Positions 34,512 to 45,552 of a stretch of DNA of 64,000 nucleotides are shown piece after piece. Each line of letters starts with the position of its first letter. Within the stretch, counting starts at the first letter, position 1. The notes beneath the pieces are model-generated. The model was not told the origin of the DNA, ran no database searches, and saw only the letters and a list, made by a program, of their open reading frames with translations. The position numbers were made by a program, and so were the translations under genes. This DNA is from an uncultured Kiritimatiellota bacterium. Its GTDB lineage: Bacteria > Verrucomicrobiota > Kiritimatiellia > RFP12 > UBA1067. Location of the stretch: positions 17,767-81,766 of the forward strand of contig CAKUCX010000006.1 in assembly GCA_934643865.1 (NCBI GenBank), in the 5' to 3' direction.

Positions 34512-35816
34512 TCAGTCGGCCTCGTCGCGGGCCGAGGCCCCCATCTCCCCGCAGACGTCCTCGAAGGCGTCGAGGAAGGCGTCCACGTCCTTCTCCGTGT
34601 GGGCGGCGGAGATGAAGTTGCACTCGAACTGCGAGGGGGCGATGTAGATGCCCCGCTTGAGGAGGCCATGGAAGATCCGCGCGTAGAGCGCCGTCGAGCA
34701 GGCCTTCGCGTCCGCCAGGTCCTGCACGGGCGTGTCGGTGCAGAACGGCGTGAAGACGCCGTTGAAGCTCTGGCACGTGACGGCGAGGCCGTGTTCGGCG
34801 GCAAGCGTCGAGACGCCCACCGCGAGCGCGCTGCCCAGTTCGGCCATGCGGGCGTAGGGCGCGTCGCGTTCGAGGACGTCGAGGGTCTTCAGCCCGGCGG
34901 CGACGGCGACGGGATTGCCGCTCAGCGTTCCCGCCTGGTAGACGGGCCCCGTCGGCGCGAGCTGCCGCATCCACTTCGCCTTCCCGCCCACCGCCGCGAG
35001 CGGGAATCCACCGCCGATCACCTTGCCGAGCGTGATGAGGTCGGGCGTGACGCCGCCGTAGAGGGCCGAGTAGGAAGAAAACCCGAAGCGGAAGCCGTTG
35101 ATGACCTCGTCGCAGATGAGAAGCGCCCCGTGCTTCTTCGTGACCGCGCGCAGGCCCTTCAGGAAGCCGTCCGCCGGCGGCACGAGGCCCATGTTGCCCG
35201 CAACGGGCTCCACGATCACGGCGGCGATCTCGTCGCCCCGTTCCGCGAAGGCGGCCTCGACGGCCCCGAGGTCGTTGTAGGGGACGACGAGCGTATCGGC
35301 GACCGCGCCCGCCGTCACGCCGGCGGAGGACGACGCCCCCATCGTGAGGACGCCCGAGCCGCTCTTCACGAGCACCGTGTCGCTGTGGCCGTGATAGCAG
35401 CCGTCGAACTTCAGGACGACGCTCCGGCCCGTCGCGCCGCGCGCGAGGCGGAGGGCCGTCATCACGGCCTCGGTGCCCGAGTTGACGGCCCGCACCATCT
35501 CCAGCCCCGGCACGAGCGACACGAGCCGTTCGGCGAATTCGACCTCCTGCGGCGTCGCGATGCCGAAGGTGCTGCCGCGCGCGACGGCGGCCTTCGCGGC
35601 GGCCACGACCTCGCGGTGGGCGTGGCCGAGGATCATCGCGCCCCAGCTGCAGCAGTAGTCCGTGAGCGTGCGCCCATCGGCGGTGCGGATCTTCTGGCGA
35701 CGTCCGCTCTCCACGAAGACGGGCGTGCCGCCCACGCCGTTGAACGCCCGCACGGGCGAATTCACCCCGCCCGGGATGACCGTGCAGGCCCGCTTGAACA
35801 GAAGCGCGTGATCCAT
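34512..35816 (-). CDS. hemL: glutamate-1-semialdehyde 2,1-aminomutase
   Basis: The 434-residue PLP enzyme converts glutamate-1-semialdehyde to 5-aminolevulinate in tetrapyrrole synthesis. It carries IPGGVNSPVRAF near the N-terminus, NSGTEAVMTALRLAR, FDGCYHGHSD, ICDEVINGFR and the PLP-lysine region LITLGKVIGGGFPLAAVGG, all diagnostic of HemL. Length is normal. It starts 16 bp after the stop of the parvulin gene, which suggests co-transcription. Confidence 0.95.
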   Translation of the reverse strand: MDHALLFKRACTVIPGGVNSPVRAFNGVGGTPVFVESGRRQKIRTADGRTLTDYCCSWGAMILGHAHREVVAAAKAAVARGSTFGIATPQEVEFAERLVSLVPGLEMVRAVNSGTEAVMTALRLARGATGRSVVLKFDGCYHGHSDTVLVKSGSGVLTMGASSSAGVTAGAVADTLVVPYNDLGAVEAAFAERGDEIAAVIVEPVAGNMGLVPPADGFLKGLRAVTKKHGALLICDEVINGFRFGFSSYSALYGGVTPDLITLGKVIGGGFPLAAVGGKAKWMRQLAPTGPVYQAGTLSGNPVAVAAGLKTLDVLERDAPYARMAELGSALAVGVSTLAAEHGLAVTCQSFNGVFTPFCTDTPVQDLADAKACSTALYARIFHGLLKRGIYIAPSQFECNFISAAHTEKDVDAFLDAFEDVCGEMGASARDEAD

Positions 35817-35831
35817 GACGACCGTCCTTCC

Positions 35832-36734
35832 CTACTTGTATTCGATCTTGACCTTCTCGCGGAGCTCGGCGACGAAGGCGTCCATCGCACGGCCGCGCGC
35901 CTCGTGGCGGAGGAGGTCGCGGATCTGGTCGGCGACGTCGACGAGCGTCTGCGGCCCGCCCGCGCGTTCGTCCGTCTTGAGGATGATGTGGTAGCCGAAC
36001 GGAGTCTCGATGACGTCCGACACCTCGCCGCACTTCATCGCGAAGGCGGCCTTGTCGAAGGCGGGCACCATCATGCCGGGGCCGAACCAGCCGAGAGAGC
36101 CGCCCTGCGCGCCGCTCGGGCAGTCGGAGTTCTCCTTCGCCTCCCAGCAGAACGCCTGGCCGACCTCGCCGGGCTCGCCGGCGGCGACGATGCGCGCGCG
36201 GATCGCCCTGATCTTGTCCAGCGCCTCCACCTTGTCCGCCTCGTCAAGGCCCTCGGTCTTCACGAGGATGTGCTGGGCGAGTACCTGCGGCTGCGAGACG
36301 AAGTCGTCCTTGTGGGCGGCGTAGTAGTCGGCGATCTCCTGCTCGGTCGGCTCGGCGACGCCGCTGCAGGCCTGCTGCACGAGCGCGTCCACGCGACAGC
36401 CCTTCACGATCTCGCGGCGGAGGTCGTCCTCGGACATCTTCTGCTGGGCGAGGACGCGCACGAAGTTGTCGCGCCCGCCCACCTGGGCGACGATCTCGGC
36501 GATCTTCGCGTCGACGGCCTTCTCGTCCACCGGCTTGTCCAGCTGCAACGCGCGCGCGAGGAGCAGCTTCGCGCCGATCGCCTGCTCCTGGGCCTTCTCG
36601 ACGAGCTTCGGGAGGTTCGCCTTGATTTCGTCGGGACGCATCCCGTGTTCGGAATAGAACTTCACGAGACGGTCCAGCTCGAACTGCACCGCCTCCTTGG
36701 AAATGGGTTCGCCGTTGACGTAGGCCTGCTTCAT
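35832..36734 (-). CDS. parvulin-type peptidyl-prolyl isomerase (SurA/PpiC-like), no signal peptide
   Basis: The 300-residue protein has an N-terminal helical chaperone-like part (SurA_N-like: VNGEPISKEAVQFELDRL) and a PpiC rotamase domain (QVLAQHILVKTEG, GGSLGWFGPGMMVPAFDKAAFAM, TPFGYHIILKTDE; about 150-255). It catalyses proline isomerisation in protein folding. Unlike SurA or PrsA, no signal peptide is visible at the assigned start, and no upstream extension would give one, so it may be cytoplasmic. AAGGAGAACGAG precedes the ATG. It lies between hemL and a secreted unknown protein. Confidence 0.85.
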   Translation of the reverse strand: MKQAYVNGEPISKEAVQFELDRLVKFYSEHGMRPDEIKANLPKLVEKAQEQAIGAKLLLARALQLDKPVDEKAVDAKIAEIVAQVGGRDNFVRVLAQQKMSEDDLRREIVKGCRVDALVQQACSGVAEPTEQEIADYYAAHKDDFVSQPQVLAQHILVKTEGLDEADKVEALDKIRAIRARIVAAGEPGEVGQAFCWEAKENSDCPSGAQGGSLGWFGPGMMVPAFDKAAFAMKCGEVSDVIETPFGYHIILKTDERAGGPQTLVDVADQIRDLLRHEARGRAMDAFVAELREKVKIEYK

Positions 36735-36744
36735 CTCGTTCTCC

Positions 36745-38040
36745 TTAAAGGAACAGCATGCTCCAGAGATTTGCGGTTCCGCACAGTTCGTCTCGCGAAA
36801 TGCGGACGAGGAGGCGGTCTGCCTGCCCGTCGTGCCAGCTCATGCACCCGAGGCCGTCGCCGCGCGCGCGGCGCAGGAGGCGCAGCGCCATGTGGAGCTG
36901 CGCGCTGTCCATCGGCAGCAGCTTCGCCGCCACCTTCGGGAGGCAGAGGCGCAGCACCGTCGTCGGCGAGCAGAACATCGCGTTCGCCGCCGCAGGCATC
37001 GTGAACGCCTCGGGCAGGATCTTCTGGAGCCGGGCGCGCGGCGGCGCGGCGGGCGGCGCGCCCGGCTCGTCGAGGAAGTAGGTCGTCAGGCCCGGCCGGG
37101 CCTGCTGCCGCAGCGCCGCGCGGACGAACGCGCCGAACTCCGGCCCCGCCTTCGCGAAGATTTCCTCGGCGACGCGCACGTCCGAGGGCGTCGTCGTCAC
37201 GCCGAAGAGCGGCGCGTTCGCCGGGACGCCCGCGAGCGCGAGCGCGCCGCGCGGCAGGGGCGGCCGCTTCATCGCGATCTTGCGCGCGACGGCGCGCAGC
37301 TCAAGTCCCGCCGGCGCCATGCGGACGGAAAGCTCCCCCTGCGCAAAGAGGTCCGAGCCGAAGAGGACGCGCGCGCCGGCCGCGTCCATCTGTACGTGGG
37401 CGAGATCCGCGCCGAGCGGCCGCGCGCGCGCGGCGGCCGAGGCGGCGAAGGCGTGCGCCGCCATCGAGGCGGACGGCGCGAGCGTCGCCCACTGGCCGTC
37501 CGGCGAGAACCAGGCCCACAGCGTGCGCTTCGCATGGGGACCCGGCGGCACGCGCAGCGTCCCGTTCACGTCCGGCGCGGCGTCGGGGTGGCGCTGCTGG
37601 AACGCGGCCTTCGCAAGCGCCGTCGGCCAGACGACGCTCCAGCGCTTCACGCGGTCGAGGTCGGCGTCGGACGGCTTCTTCGCGGCCACGACGCGCGCGG
37701 CGACGGCGGGGTCGACGTAGCAGACCGCGACGCCGTGCGCGCGCGGGCGCATCGGGCCGAAGAGGAGGGCCGCGCCCTGTCGGCGAATCGCGCGGGGGAC
37801 GATGACCGTGAGGACGGGATCCGTCGCCTTCGGGCCGGCAAGCGCGGCGACCGTCCGGGCGACCACCTCAAGGTTCGCGAACGCGACCGTTCCCGCAGGG
37901 CGATAGCCTGCGGAGGGGACGGCGCGCCGCGCGGCGGGCGCAGCCGCGCGCGGCGCAGGGGCCTTCTTCTTCATGGGCCCCGCGAAGACGGCGGCGGCCG
38001 TGCAAAACAGCACGGCCGCCGCGATGACCGCGTTTTTCAT
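36745..38040 (-). CDS. secreted protein of unknown function
   Basis: The 431-residue product starts MKNAVIAAAVLFCTAAAVFAG (signal peptide), followed by a Pro/Ala/Lys/Arg-rich linker (about 20-50). The remainder is a folded alpha/beta region without a motif I know (for example VLTVIVPRAIRRQGAALLFGP, WSVVWPTALAKAAF). It is Ala- and Arg-rich with high GC. It lies 22 bp downstream of tpiA and 10 bp before the parvulin gene, so tpiA-unknown-parvulin-hemL look like one transcription unit. Confidence 0.65.
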   Translation of the reverse strand: MKNAVIAAAVLFCTAAAVFAGPMKKKAPAPRAAAPAARRAVPSAGYRPAGTVAFANLEVVARTVAALAGPKATDPVLTVIVPRAIRRQGAALLFGPMRPRAHGVAVCYVDPAVAARVVAAKKPSDADLDRVKRWSVVWPTALAKAAFQQRHPDAAPDVNGTLRVPPGPHAKRTLWAWFSPDGQWATLAPSASMAAHAFAASAAARARPLGADLAHVQMDAAGARVLFGSDLFAQGELSVRMAPAGLELRAVARKIAMKRPPLPRGALALAGVPANAPLFGVTTTPSDVRVAEEIFAKAGPEFGAFVRAALRQQARPGLTTYFLDEPGAPPAAPPRARLQKILPEAFTMPAAANAMFCSPTTVLRLCLPKVAAKLLPMDSAQLHMALRLLRRARGDGLGCMSWHDGQADRLLVRISRDELCGTANLWSMLFL

Positions 38041-38062
38041 GGACGGGAGGGAATGTCGCGCC

Positions 38063-38827
<765 letters not shown>

Positions 38828-38872
38828 CTGACTCGTTCCTCTTTGAAAAGACTGTTTCGAAAACGTTTTTAG

Positions 38873-38901
38873 ATTCTACCATTTTCGCCGCGCAGACGCA
38901 A
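38873..38901 (-). promoter_or_regulatory. sigma70-like promoter of tpiA
   Basis: On the minus strand TTGCGT (38901-38896) and TAGAAT (38878-38873) are 17 bases apart, with GG before the -10. The leader would be about 40 nt and holds GAGG before the ATG. Confidence 0.65.
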
Positions 38902-38914
38902 GGACGGCCCCAAG

Positions 38915-38940
38915 GACACCCTTATCCCGATTTTTTCGGG
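38915..38940. repeat. 26-bp inverted repeat, left arm, with terminator-like hairpin
   Basis: The sequence ending CCCGATTTTTTCGGG is the exact reverse complement of 40002-40027. Each arm also folds on itself (CCCGA/TCGGG with a T-rich loop), so each can act as a small hairpin. The arms enclose about 1.06 kb of repeat-rich DNA. Confidence 0.75.
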
Positions 38941-39184
38941 ACAGCTTATCCCGATTTCCCGCCAGCCCCCAATAAGCGCGGTGGGAAAAATGTGTCGGCA
39001 CGCGCGGTATGCGCCTTGGACTTTCTCCGCGCAGGGCCCAAACCGCGCGAAAGGCTCCTTCCCCGCCCGATTCCGGGACAGGGCGCACGGCTCCGCCGCC
39101 GCGAAGTCCGCATCCTCCGGCCGGTCAACACCGATCGCGCGGAGATGCGTCCTCCGGCCGGCTCACACTTACACGCCTCTACAC

Positions 39185-39592
39185 GGCCAACCCCTCAATC
39201 GATCGATTCGGCAACAAGACATGGCATTTTGTGCCGCAAAGGACGTAAAGGCCGCAACGGCTTTGCGAACGTTGCGTCAGAGTTCTTTGCGGACTTTGCG
39301 TTGGAAAAAGGAGTACGGGATGTTTTAACGCCAAGAACGCAGAGGGGACGCAAAGACCGCAGAGGATCTTTGCGTCCCCTATGAGGACAAAAGCCAATAG
39401 GCAGAGTCGCCTTTGCGATTTCCGCTTCCCTTGCGCCGATGCCTGATGTATGTCTCTCTCCTGTCCGCAGTGTCGGACGGCTCGTTTCGCCTTTGCGGCC
39501 CACACGATCTGATTGCCGGGGCGATGACGCATGCGGGGATGACGCTTCTGGCCATGGACGAAATTTTATTACGCACTGAAATCTCACGCATG
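39185..39592 (-). repeat. interspersed repeat, copy 2
   Basis: Read on the minus strand it follows the same order as 2465-2690: the hairpin word TGAGATTTCAGTGCG, GTCCATGG, CGTCATC, GGCAATCA, GTGGGCCGCAAAGG, then after an extra segment ACGTTCGCAAAG, ATGCC, GTTGCCG, GGCCGTGTA. The extra ~170 bp contain CAAAG words and GTCCCCTCTGCG. No gene is carried. Confidence 0.65.
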
Positions 39593-39748
39593 AGGGAGGA
39601 GGGGACTCGGCGCAGGGCGTCCGAACGGGCCCGGCGCGCGAAGGACCCGCGCCGAGCCGTGTCGCCGAGCCACATCGCCGCGCACGTGTTCCCGTACCCC
39701 GCTACGCGCCGCCGCGCCGCCGCAAGATGAGATTTCACTGCGTAATAA
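39566..39748. repeat. inverted pair of the repeat-end word
   Basis: TTATTACGCACTGAAATCTC (39566 onward) and its reverse complement with one mismatch (TGAGATTTCACTGCGTAATA, 39728 onward) flank about 140 bp. The same word stands at the end of repeat copy 1 (2471-2491). Terminal words in inverted orientation resemble the ends of a small non-autonomous element. Confidence 0.55.
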
Positions 39749-40001
39749 TCCCGGAAGCCGCCGCGCGGGGTGATGCGTTCGCGGCAATTGCGGTCCGCCC
39801 CAGGCTTGTCTCGGCGGCCTCAGGCACGACGAGAAGTAGAAGCGGACACGTTCCCGGTTCTTGCCCATCACTTGCCTGTCATGATCTACATTACATTTCC
39901 GTTCGAAGCGCGGGCGGCGAGCGACACAACCCGCCCCCACGCCCATCAAAAAAGCATCGGGGGGCACCCTTCTCCCGATTTCTTGGCGAACCCCTGATTC
40001 C

Positions 40002-40027
40002 CCCGAAAAAATCGGGATAAGGGTGTC
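40002..40027. repeat. 26-bp inverted repeat, right arm
   Basis: CCCGAAAAAATCGGGATAAG and the following six bases are the exact reverse complement of 38915-38940. A weaker relative (CACCCTTCTCCCGATTTCTT) lies just before it at about 39965-39984. Confidence 0.75.
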
Positions 40028-40351
40028 AACAAGCGAAAGCCCTGAGGCGATGGGCGATCCTCCCCGTCCTCTCGTGCGACTGTCGGCTCCTCCATGCCGA
40101 GGGCGCCTGACGTCGCCGCTTCGCGAGAATCTGCGATTCTCAACATAGAAAAAACAGTCAAATCTGTGCGGCTCTACTTGAAAAGAAAAGAATGATTGGT
40201 GTCAGCTTCCCGCTCCGACGCGCGAACACCGTTGCCAGAAGCGCGCCGCAAAGTAACTCCATGCCTCCCCGCCTCCGCCTTCTCCGTGTTCAGCGAAAGC
40301 AATACGCTCGGCATGCCCACCATCGCGAAATTCGGACGAGTCGGATGTTTT

Positions 40352-40381
40352 TTGTTTTGTTGCGGGAGACCGTCGTATTAT
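40352..40381 (+). promoter_or_regulatory. possible promoter of the GH5-like gene
   Basis: TTGTTT (40352-40357) and TATTAT (40376-40381) are 18 bases apart, about 50 nt before ATG 40432. AAAGG words lie in the leader. Confidence 0.4.
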
Positions 40382-40431
40382 GCTACCATTCCAAGCATCC
40401 AACGAAAGGATAACGAAAGGGCGTCGCATCT

Positions 40432-41901
40432 ATGACAACGAAAACCTTAGTGTCGCGGATCTTGGCTGGTCTTGCCGTCGCCTTTTCGCTCGGCGCGGAC
40501 GCGGCTGTGCGGGCGGCGGAAAATGCGCCGCTGACGGGCGGTGTACACGTCTCGACGGACGTGCCGCGCTATTTTGCGGGTGCAGATGGGAAGGCCTGGA
40601 TTCCGATTGGTCTCAACATCTGTTTCTCCCGCACAAAAGACGGCCGCCCGACGGGTGCGGATCTTGAGGTTCTTCGCGCCGAATTCGAGGGTTGGCTTGA
40701 CCGCTTCGCGGCGGCAGGGGGCAATTATGTCCGCCTGTGGCTCGGTCATGCGTTCTTTGAGATCATGCCGGAAAGACCCGGCGAATTCGACCCAACGGCC
40801 GTCGAAACCCTGATGCGTGTCGTACGGCGGTGCGAGCGACTGGGACTGAAGCTGAAACTGACGCTGGAGAGCTTTCGCACGGTCTTTCCGAAGGGACAGG
40901 AGGGCACGGGACGCTACGCCGCGTTCTTCAACCGTTCGCTCTATGCGCCCTATGCCGCGGATCTGCATGCGTTTCTGCACAGTGAGCGATGCTATGAGAT
41001 CTATATGGGCAAGGTGCGCGAGCTTGCCCGTCTCGGTCTTGGCGATTCGCCGGCCGTCATCGCCTGGGAACCGTGGAATGAGATCGGCTGCATTGGCCCG
41101 TGGCGCAACGATGTGGGGCCGTGGAGCGATCGCTTGATGCGTGACTTGCGCCGGATGTTCCCCCGTCAGATGACGACACAGAACCTCGGCAGCTTTTCGA
41201 GTCCGGACATGTTCGACTACTACGACTATATCTGCACGATGGAAGGCAATGACTTTCTGCAGGTGCATCGCTATCTTGATTGCGGTGGCGAGTTAGACGT
41301 CTGTCGCGGGCCGATGGACGTTCTCGCGGCCGATGCGGTGCGGGAACTCCGCGACCGCAATCCGCGCAAGCCCGTCCTTCTCGCCGAAGTCGGCGCGGTG
41401 AAACCGAACCATACGGGCCCCTCGATCCTGTACGCGCAAGACCGCGAGGGGACGCTGTTGCATGACGCGCTTTTCGCGCCGTTTTTCGCCGGCTCCGCCG
41501 GTTGCGGGCAGTTCTGGCATTGGGATAGCTATGTGGCGCCAAACGGCCTTTGGCATCACTACGCGCGCTTTGCGAAAGCCATTGAGGGGCTGGACCCGAT
41601 CGCGGAGGACTTCCGCCCCTTCAAGACCGAGACGCGGCGCGTGCGGGTCTACGGGCTTCGGGGCAAGAGGACGACCGTTCTTTGGTGCCGCGACAAGGCG
41701 AGCGACTGGAGGTCCGAACTGGTCGAGGGGAATGAGGCAAAATCGGTCGTGGGCGAAGTGCTGCCGTCGCCCCTGGTGGGGGAGATGACGTGCTACCTTC
41801 CGTGGGAGGATCGGAGCGTGAAGGTTCAAGGCCCGTCCCTTCCCGCCTTCCGACGTTCCATCGTCGTGCGCTTGCCGACTGGAACGTGCCCATATCCATA
41901 A
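40432..41901 (+). CDS. secreted clan GH-A (GH5-like) glycoside hydrolase
   Basis: The 489-residue protein has a signal peptide (ILAGLAVAFSLGADAAVRA) and a TIM-barrel enzyme pattern: WIPIGLNICFS, NYVRLWLGHAFFEI, WEPWNEIG with the acid/base Glu preceded by Asn on the expected strand, and KPVLLAEVGAV with the nucleophile Glu. Such mannanase- or cellulase-like enzymes hydrolyse beta-glycosidic bonds. Base composition is a little lower in GC than its neighbours. It is alone on the plus strand here, convergent with the kinase gene. Confidence 0.8.
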   Translation: MTTKTLVSRILAGLAVAFSLGADAAVRAAENAPLTGGVHVSTDVPRYFAGADGKAWIPIGLNICFSRTKDGRPTGADLEVLRAEFEGWLDRFAAAGGNYVRLWLGHAFFEIMPERPGEFDPTAVETLMRVVRRCERLGLKLKLTLESFRTVFPKGQEGTGRYAAFFNRSLYAPYAADLHAFLHSERCYEIYMGKVRELARLGLGDSPAVIAWEPWNEIGCIGPWRNDVGPWSDRLMRDLRRMFPRQMTTQNLGSFSSPDMFDYYDYICTMEGNDFLQVHRYLDCGGELDVCRGPMDVLAADAVRELRDRNPRKPVLLAEVGAVKPNHTGPSILYAQDREGTLLHDALFAPFFAGSAGCGQFWHWDSYVAPNGLWHHYARFAKAIEGLDPIAEDFRPFKTETRRVRVYGLRGKRTTVLWCRDKASDWRSELVEGNEAKSVVGEVLPSPLVGEMTCYLPWEDRSVKVQGPSLPAFRRSIVVRLPTGTCPYP

Positions 41902-41960
41902 ACCCTCGTCTGGCGAGACATGGACGTTCCGCTCCATCGCGTCATGCAGAGGGTGATGGC

Positions 41961-42895
41961 TCAACGCCGATCGACGGACTTGCCGACCGCGACGCTGGAG
42001 GCGCAGTCGGCGGGGAGGGGCGGCAGCTCGCCCGCGCCGGTCTCGACGGCCTGCGCGGCGGCGCAGACGTCGTCCCAGGTCTGGTAGCGCCGCGCGCGGT
42101 CCTTGACGAGCATGCCGGCGAGAAGGCGCGCGAACTGCTCGGGGACGGCGGGGTTGAACGTGCGCGGATCGGGGGCCCGGGCGGCGGGATCGACGTGGCG
42201 GCGCAGGATGTCGTCGTTGGAACGGAGCGGGAAGAGGATGCGCCCCGTGACGAGGTGGTAGAGCGTCGCGCCGAGGCAGTAGATGTCGGCGCGGCAGTCG
42301 AGCGGCGCGTTGCCGTAGATCTGCTCGGGGCTGATGTAGGCGGGCGTGCCGACGATTTCGTCCGTCGGACGGCCGGCGCGCCGCAGGACGGCGGTGGACT
42401 GGCAGAGGCCCAGGTCCATCACCTTGACGACGCCGTCCTGGTTGACCATGAGGTTGTCCGGCTTGAGGTCGCAGTGGACGATGCGCGCGGCGTCCCAGGC
42501 GTATTTCATCGCGGCCGCCACGGATTCGCAGACGATGAGCGCGTCGGCGGGCGCGAGGGGGCCCTTGCGCGCGAGGTATGACGCGAAGGTGTAGCCGTCG
42601 ACGAACTCCATGACGAAATAGTAACGCCCGTCGGCGTAGTCCGCGTCGTGGCCCTGCACGAGGCCGGGGTGGCGGAGGCCCGTCATCGTGCGCGCCTCCA
42701 GCATGAACTGGCGGATCTCCGCTCCCGTGGCGGCGAAGTCCGGGTCGAGCACCTTCACCGCGACGTATGTCCCCAGCGCCTGGTGCCAGGCCTTCCAGAC
42801 GACGGCCATGCCGCCGCGCCCGACGATGGACACGAAGCGCAGGCCGGGGATGTCGGGCGGGGCTTCGCGGCGGCGGGCAGGGGGCTGCGGGGCCG

Positions 42896-42899
<4 letters not shown>
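41961..42899 (-). CDS. Hanks-type serine/threonine protein kinase, soluble
   Basis: The 312-residue kinase domain covers nearly the whole protein: GRGGMAVV (glycine loop, 28-35), VAVKVL (Lys49), a catalytic loop IVHCDLKPDNLMV, an activation segment beginning MDLG (instead of DFG), GTPAYISPEQ and D-I-Y-C-L-G. The catalytic Asp, Asn and Lys are present. No membrane segment or sensor domain is seen. ATG 42899 overlaps the stop of the response-regulator gene (ATGA), so it is the third gene of a translationally coupled kinase/regulator/kinase cassette. Confidence 0.9.
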
Positions 42900-44247
<1,348 letters not shown>

Positions 44248-44251
<4 letters not shown>

Positions 44252-45399
44252 GTGAGCCTCCTCACCCGCTTTTCGAGGCGCGGGATGCGAACGGTGAACT
44301 TCGTGCCGGCGCCTTCCTTCGACTCGACGTCGATCTCGCCGCCGTGCGCGCGCACGATGCGGCGCGAGAGCATGAGCCCGAGCCCGGTGCCGGCGCGCTT
44401 CGTCGTGCGGTAGGGCTCGAAGAGCGCGGCGACGGCGCCGGGGGCCATGCCGCTGCCGGAGTCGCGGAAGGAGACGGTGACGGCGTCGTCGTCCGCGTCG
44501 AGCGCGATGGCGAGCTCGCCGCCGTCCTTCATCGCCTCCAGGGCGTTCTTGACGAGGTTGAAGAAGACCTGCTCCATCTGCGCGCGGTCGAAGAAGGCGG
44601 GCGGCAGGGCGGGCGGCAGGTCGAGGAGGACGCGGATGCGGCGGTTCTCGATCTGCGTCTTCAGCGCCGCGAGCGTGTCCTTGAGGGGGTCCGCGAGCGA
44701 GCCGGGCGCGAGGTCGGGGCGGATCGGGCGCAGCGCGCCGAGGAAGCTGCGGTTGATGTCGGCGATGCGCCGGATCTCGTTCTGCGCCGTCGCGACGTCC
44801 GCGAGGAGGCGCGCGCGGCGCGCGGGGTCGCGCTCGCGCCGGAACTCGCGGGCCATGAGCTGGAGGTTGAGCGAGAGGGCGTTGAGGGGGTTGCCGATTT
44901 CGTGGGCGAGCCCGGCGGCGAGGTCCTTGATCGCGTCCGTGCGCTCGCTTTCGCGCGCGTCGGCCGCGCGGGCGTGGAGGCGCGTGACGTCGCGGAGGAT
45001 GACGACGACGGCGTCCCCGTTCGGCAGGGCGCCGAGCTCAAGGATGCGGTGCTCGGGGTAGGCAAGCTCGATTTCGCACGACGCCTTGCGCGTCCAGCCG
45101 TCGCCCTCGTCGGAGGGGTGGAGGAGGCGGTCCCACCCCCAGGTAGGCAGCAGGTCGCGGAGGGGCCTGCCGCGTCCGTTCGAGAGGGCGGTCGCCGCGA
45201 GGCGGTCCGCCGCCGCGTTCGAGTAGAGGAGAAGACCCTCGGCGTTGACGACGAGGACGCCCTCGGAGAGGGTGTTGAAGACCGATTCGAGGAAGCCGAT
45301 CTCGTCCGCCAGGGCCTTGAACTGGCGGCGCAGATCCTCTGCGTCGAGCCGGCCGATGCGGTCGGCGACCTTGCTGAAGAATTGATGGGTCCGTGCCAT
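44248..45399 (-). CDS. NtrB-like soluble PAS-histidine kinase
   Basis: The 383-residue kinase has an N-terminal PAS domain (about 33-145; FNTLSEGVLVVNAEGLLLYS), a HisKA domain with LAAGLAHEIGNPLNAL (His166), and an HATPase domain with N, G1 (FRDSGSGMAPGAV) and G2 (GTGLGLMLSRRIVRAHGG) boxes. It has no membrane segment, as in NtrB, so it senses an intracellular signal. It is the first gene of the kinase/NtrC/STPK cassette and is transcribed divergently from the TPR gene at 45553. Confidence 0.92.
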
Positions 45400-45427
45400 T
45401 TCGTCTCACCTGTTGGAAAACGCCACA

Positions 45428-45436
45428 ATTGTACCA
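45428..45436 (-). promoter_or_regulatory. extended -10 element TGGTACAAT before the histidine kinase gene
   Basis: The minus strand reads TGGTACAAT about 28 nt before ATG 45399; AGGTGAG lies in the leader. It faces the opposite way from the promoter at 45494-45522. Confidence 0.45.
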
Positions 45437-45493
45437 TTTCGCGCCGACTGGGGCAAGAAGGTCCCCGAATGCCGAAAATCGGGTTTTGGCGAA

Positions 45494-45522
45494 TTGCGCG
45501 AATGCGCGGGACATGGTATAAT
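45494..45522 (+). promoter_or_regulatory. sigma70-like promoter of the TPR gene
   Basis: TTGCGC (45494-45499) and TATAAT (45517-45522) are 17 bases apart, and TGG precedes the -10 (TGGTATAAT). The leader is about 24 nt and holds GAGGAAAC before ATG 45553. Confidence 0.75.
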
Positions 45523-45552
45523 CATCTAAAATTTCTTGTCGAGGAAACGGAC

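Larger units (their letters stand above)
38828..40431. other. 1.6-kb gene-free, repeat-dense stretch
   Basis: I find no credible gene. It contains the tpiA promoter, a 26-bp inverted pair (38915-38940 and 40002-40027), a copy of the interspersed repeat (39185-39592), a small inverted pair (39566-39586 and 39728-39748) and the promoter of the GH5-like gene. The open frames in the middle (for example minus 39179-39532, rich in LCGLCVL-like runs) arise from CAAAG/CTTTG repeat words. Base composition is lower in GC than the flanking genes. Confidence 0.65.

Noticed and set aside
39179..39532. Small proteins rich in LCGLCVL-type runs
   Set aside because: They arise from CAAAG/CTTTG repeat words on either strand and recur at unrelated sites. 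No ribosome-binding site or family pattern.
44344..45552. A 400-residue N-terminal extension of the TPR protein
   Set aside because: It is antisense to the histidine kinase gene. A promoter, ribosome-binding site and ATG at 45553 fix the start.
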